This document shows, one piece after another, positions 61,834 through 64,000 of a stretch of 64,000 nucleotides of DNA. Under the pieces are notes generated by a model that worked only from the letters and a program-made list of their open reading frames with translations, did not search any database and was not told the DNA's origin. The position numbers and the translations under genes were made by a program. The stretch is from Paenibacillus thalictri. GTDB lineage: Bacteria; Bacillota; Bacilli; Paenibacillales; NBRC-103111. Each line of letters begins with the position of its first letter. Positions within the stretch are counted from its first letter, which is position 1. The DNA lies in NCBI RefSeq assembly GCF_004307995.1, contig NZ_SIRE01000003.1, positions 434,001 through 498,000 on the forward strand. Direction: 5' to 3'.

Positions 61834-62937
61834 ATGTTATACAAACATATCGTCAAACCGGTGTTGTTTCGAATGGATCCGGAGAAGGCGCATCATTTGA
61901 CGATTAACGGCCTTGGCCTGATGGCGAATTTTCCGGGGGGCAAAGGTTTGCTGCAGGGTTTATATGGGGTGCCGCAGTATAAAGAGCTGTCTTCCGAGTT
62001 ATGGGGCATCACATTTCCGAATCCGATCGGCCTTGCCGCAGGATTGGACAAGAACGCCAAAGCGGTGCCCGGTTTTTCGTCCGTTGGCTTTGGTTTTATG
62101 GAGGTCGGCACGGTCACGCCAAAACCGCAGGCAGGCAACGAACAGCCGCGGTTGTTCCGGTTGCCTACCGATACGGCGCTTATTAATCGAATGGGTTTCA
62201 ATAACGTCGGTGTCGCCGAAATGGCCGGCAATTTGCAGAAAGCGGGTAAACACCTGATTCCGCTGGCCATCAATATCGGCAAAAATAAAACAACGCCGAA
62301 TGAGCAGGCGGAAGACGATTATCGGGCATGTATTGCCGCGTTATATACATATGGGGACTTTTTCGTAGTAAACATAAGCTCGCCCAATACGCCGGATTTG
62401 CGCAATCTGCAGCACGGAGACGATTTGTCGCGGCTGCTTGCCGCGGTGAAAGAAGAGATGGCGGCGCAGCATAAGCAAAGCGGCGGTCCGGCCAAGCCGG
62501 TGCTTGTCAAAATAGCGCCCGACGTGGAGGACGAGCAGTTAAGTTACATGATCGATACGATCCAACGCAGCGGCATCTCCGGTATCATCGCATCGAATAC
62601 GACGATTGGGCGGGAAGGGCTGACGCATCGTCACCGCGGGGAAACCGGCGGTTTAAGCGGGAAGCCGCTGACCGAACGCTCGACAAGGTTAATCCATAGA
62701 ATATATGAACGGACCGGCGGGACGTTGCCGATTATCGGCTCCGGGGGTATTTTTTCCGCGGAGGACGCATATGACAAAATACGGGCCGGGGCCAGCCTGG
62801 TCGAAGTATATACCGCGCTCATATACGAAGGGCCGGAACTGTTAAGGAGCATCAACGAACGTTTGAGGGAACTGCTGCGGCGAGACGGTTTTACGCATAT
62901 TTCTCAAGCGGTCGGATCCGCACATCGGGGGAAGTAA
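61834..62937 (+). CDS. pyrD: dihydroorotate dehydrogenase, class 2 (quinone)
   Basis: Oxidises dihydroorotate to orotate with quinone in pyrimidine synthesis. 367 residues: N-terminal membrane-associating helix (LYKHIVKPVLFRMDPEKAHHLTI), PIGLAAGLDKNAKAV near 66, MEVGTVTPKPQ, NRMGFNN, and NISSPNTPDLRNLQ with catalytic Ser of the class 2 type near 181. GTPLGSGG-like IIGSGGIFSAEDAYDKI. Unlike Bacillus subtilis, whose class 1B PyrD sits in the pyr operon, this is class 2 and stands alone before relQ. Confidence 0.95.
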   Translation: MLYKHIVKPVLFRMDPEKAHHLTINGLGLMANFPGGKGLLQGLYGVPQYKELSSELWGITFPNPIGLAAGLDKNAKAVPGFSSVGFGFMEVGTVTPKPQAGNEQPRLFRLPTDTALINRMGFNNVGVAEMAGNLQKAGKHLIPLAINIGKNKTTPNEQAEDDYRACIAALYTYGDFFVVNISSPNTPDLRNLQHGDDLSRLLAAVKEEMAAQHKQSGGPAKPVLVKIAPDVEDEQLSYMIDTIQRSGISGIIASNTTIGREGLTHRHRGETGGLSGKPLTERSTRLIHRIYERTGGTLPIIGSGGIFSAEDAYDKIRAGASLVEVYTALIYEGPELLRSINERLRELLRRDGFTHISQAVGSAHRGK

Positions 62938-62950
62938 AGGAGGACCACGT

Positions 62951-63745
62951 ATGGATGGACGCGATTGGAGAAGGTTTTTAATGCCATATGAGCAAGCGGT
63001 GGAGGAGCTCAAGGTCAAGTTCAAGACGCTGCGCACCGAGCTCAAAAGCCGTGAGGAATACGCCCCAATCGAATTTGTAACGGGACGGGTTAAGAAAATA
63101 TCGAGTGTGCTGGAGAAGGCCAAACGGCTGAATGTCCCGATGGACCAGCTGGAAACCGGGATTGAAGATATTGCAGGCATACGCATCATGTGTCAATTCG
63201 TGGAGGACATCGACAGAATCGCCGATCTGGTACGCACGCGCGAAGATATGACGCTTCTTTACGAAAAAGACTATATCCGCAATAAAAAACCAAGCGGTTA
63301 CCGCAGTTTTCATATGATTGTCGAATATCCGGTGCAGACGGCCCTAGGCATGAAGCGGGTGCTGGCGGAAGTTCAGGTCCGCACGCTGGCGATGAATTTC
63401 TGGGCGACGATCGAACATTCGCTAAATTATAAATATAAAGAAGCGCTGCCTGAAGACGTGCGCAACCGGTTAAGCCGGGCTGCCGAAGCGGCTCATGTGC
63501 TCGATGAAGAAATGAGCAGCATTCGTGACGAAATCATGGAATCGCAGAAACTGTTCGAGGATAATTCCAACATTGTAAACCGGGTCTTAAACGGGATTCA
63601 AGCGCTGTATTTTTACCATCGCGTCAGAGAAGCCGCACAGTTTCAGCTGCGCTTCAACGAGCTGTGGGAAATGGAAGATACGTGGCATTTGAAAGAGTTG
63701 TCCAATGAAATCGAGGCGGCGATCGCCCGCGCGAAAAAAGGTTAA
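62951..63745 (+). CDS. relQ: small alarmone synthetase RelQ (YjbM type)
   Basis: Makes (p)ppGpp from ATP and GDP/GTP. 264 residues with DWRRFLMPYEQAVEELKVKFK at the N-terminus, PIEFVTGRVKKISSVLEKAKR near 38, the synthetase block IEDIAGIRIMCQF, SGYRSFHMIVEYPVQT, and VRTLAMNFWATIEHSLNYKYK near 150, all matching YjbM of Bacillus. It is about 50 residues longer than YjbM, with a helical C-terminal extension (QALYFYHRVREAAQFQLRFNELWE). No hydrolase domain. It starts 13 bases after pyrD, AAAGGAGGA upstream. Confidence 0.95.
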   Translation: MDGRDWRRFLMPYEQAVEELKVKFKTLRTELKSREEYAPIEFVTGRVKKISSVLEKAKRLNVPMDQLETGIEDIAGIRIMCQFVEDIDRIADLVRTREDMTLLYEKDYIRNKKPSGYRSFHMIVEYPVQTALGMKRVLAEVQVRTLAMNFWATIEHSLNYKYKEALPEDVRNRLSRAAEAAHVLDEEMSSIRDEIMESQKLFEDNSNIVNRVLNGIQALYFYHRVREAAQFQLRFNELWEMEDTWHLKELSNEIEAAIARAKKG

Positions 63746-63780
63746 CGGAACGATCGTTTTGGCGGAAAGGACCGTTTATC

Positions 63781-64000
63781 ATGCCATATGACAGGTTGTA
63801 CGTGCAGTTTATATATTACTTTAATGTGGAGAGAAACTACTTTGAATGCCATGAGGTGATGGAGGAACTGTGGCTGGAGGAAGGCCGCAATCCTCTATAC
63901 CAGGGCATGCTGCAGGTTGCCGTGGGCTTGTACCACCATTGGAACGGCAATCCGGGAGGCGCGGTGAAGCTGCTTACGGCTGCGGCCGAAAAGCTGGCGG
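63781..64000 (+). CDS. DUF309 protein, N-terminal part (cut by window end)
   Basis: The frame from the ATG at 63781 stays open to the window end (73 codons). MPYDRLYVQFIYYFNVERNYFECHEVMEELW and LYQGMLQVAVGLYHHWNGNPGGAVKLL match DUF309 (YpuF-like) with the conserved EChEvlEelW motif. Starts 35 bases after relQ, likely same operon. Function unknown. Confidence 0.88.
   Translation, partial: MPYDRLYVQFIYYFNVERNYFECHEVMEELWLEEGRNPLYQGMLQVAVGLYHHWNGNPGGAVKLLTAAAEKLA

Overview
The window reads as a chromosomal segment of a spore-forming Bacillota bacterium, most likely a Paenibacillus or close relative. Signs of this are many TTG and GTG starts behind strong GGAGG-type ribosome binding sites, a YjcZ-type sporulation peptide, homologues of Bacillus YtpB, YitT, YugP, YesL, YjbM/RelQ and HemAT, a bacilli-type 6S RNA, and moderate GC content. 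No rRNA, tRNA, phage or intact transposase was found; placement at genus level is inference.

Layout. 1-9.4 kb: two transporters on the minus strand, then a mainly plus-strand housekeeping run (terpene synthase YtpB, PfkA, peroxiredoxin, flavin reductase, YjfB, uracil-DNA glycosylase, HD hydrolase, dGTPase). 9.5-10.15 kb: six tandem copies of a 98-bp hairpin-rich unit. 10.1-25.5 kb: DUF4015 hydrolase, MFS, TatA, YitT, DUF4247/DUF4178 pair, DEAD-box helicase with a structured leader, YjcZ, YesL-like protein, 6S RNA, xylulokinase with a palindromic operator, Tpx, rhomboid, LysR, HemAT. 25.7-32 kb: an HD-GYP protein lacking the HD histidine, then an FHA-winged-helix regulator with a MurA that has Asp in place of the catalytic Cys and a glutamate racemase, then CoaA, YugP and MerR. 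32.3-35.7 kb: ammonium transporter with a GlnR/TnrA-type box, DUF294 nucleotidyltransferase and a DEDDh exonuclease. 35.8-42.5 kb: an IclR-controlled ABC importer plus M20 peptidase, bracketed by two inverted 172-bp miniature elements, each inserted inside a terminator hairpin. 42.5-43.4 kb: a repeat-rich decayed stretch. 43.4-52.7 kb: M67 peptidase, MFS, ResA-like protein, branched-chain aminotransferase, LysR, citramalate synthase, QueF, Pol IV, MobB, ferredoxin. 52.8-61.4 kb: a CHASE2 adenylate cyclase, a secreted FecR-domain protein and a secreted NHL-repeat protein, followed by a canonical HD-GYP and an L,D-transpeptidase. 61.8-64 kb: PyrD, the small alarmone synthetase RelQ and a DUF309 protein cut by the window end.

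Together, most genes are core metabolism and envelope functions. The parts most worth a second look are the miniature element in terminators, the 98-bp array, the FHA/MurA(Asp)/MurI operon and the CHASE2-FecR-NHL cluster. Function assignments rest on recognised motifs in the translated sequence; no database search was possible.
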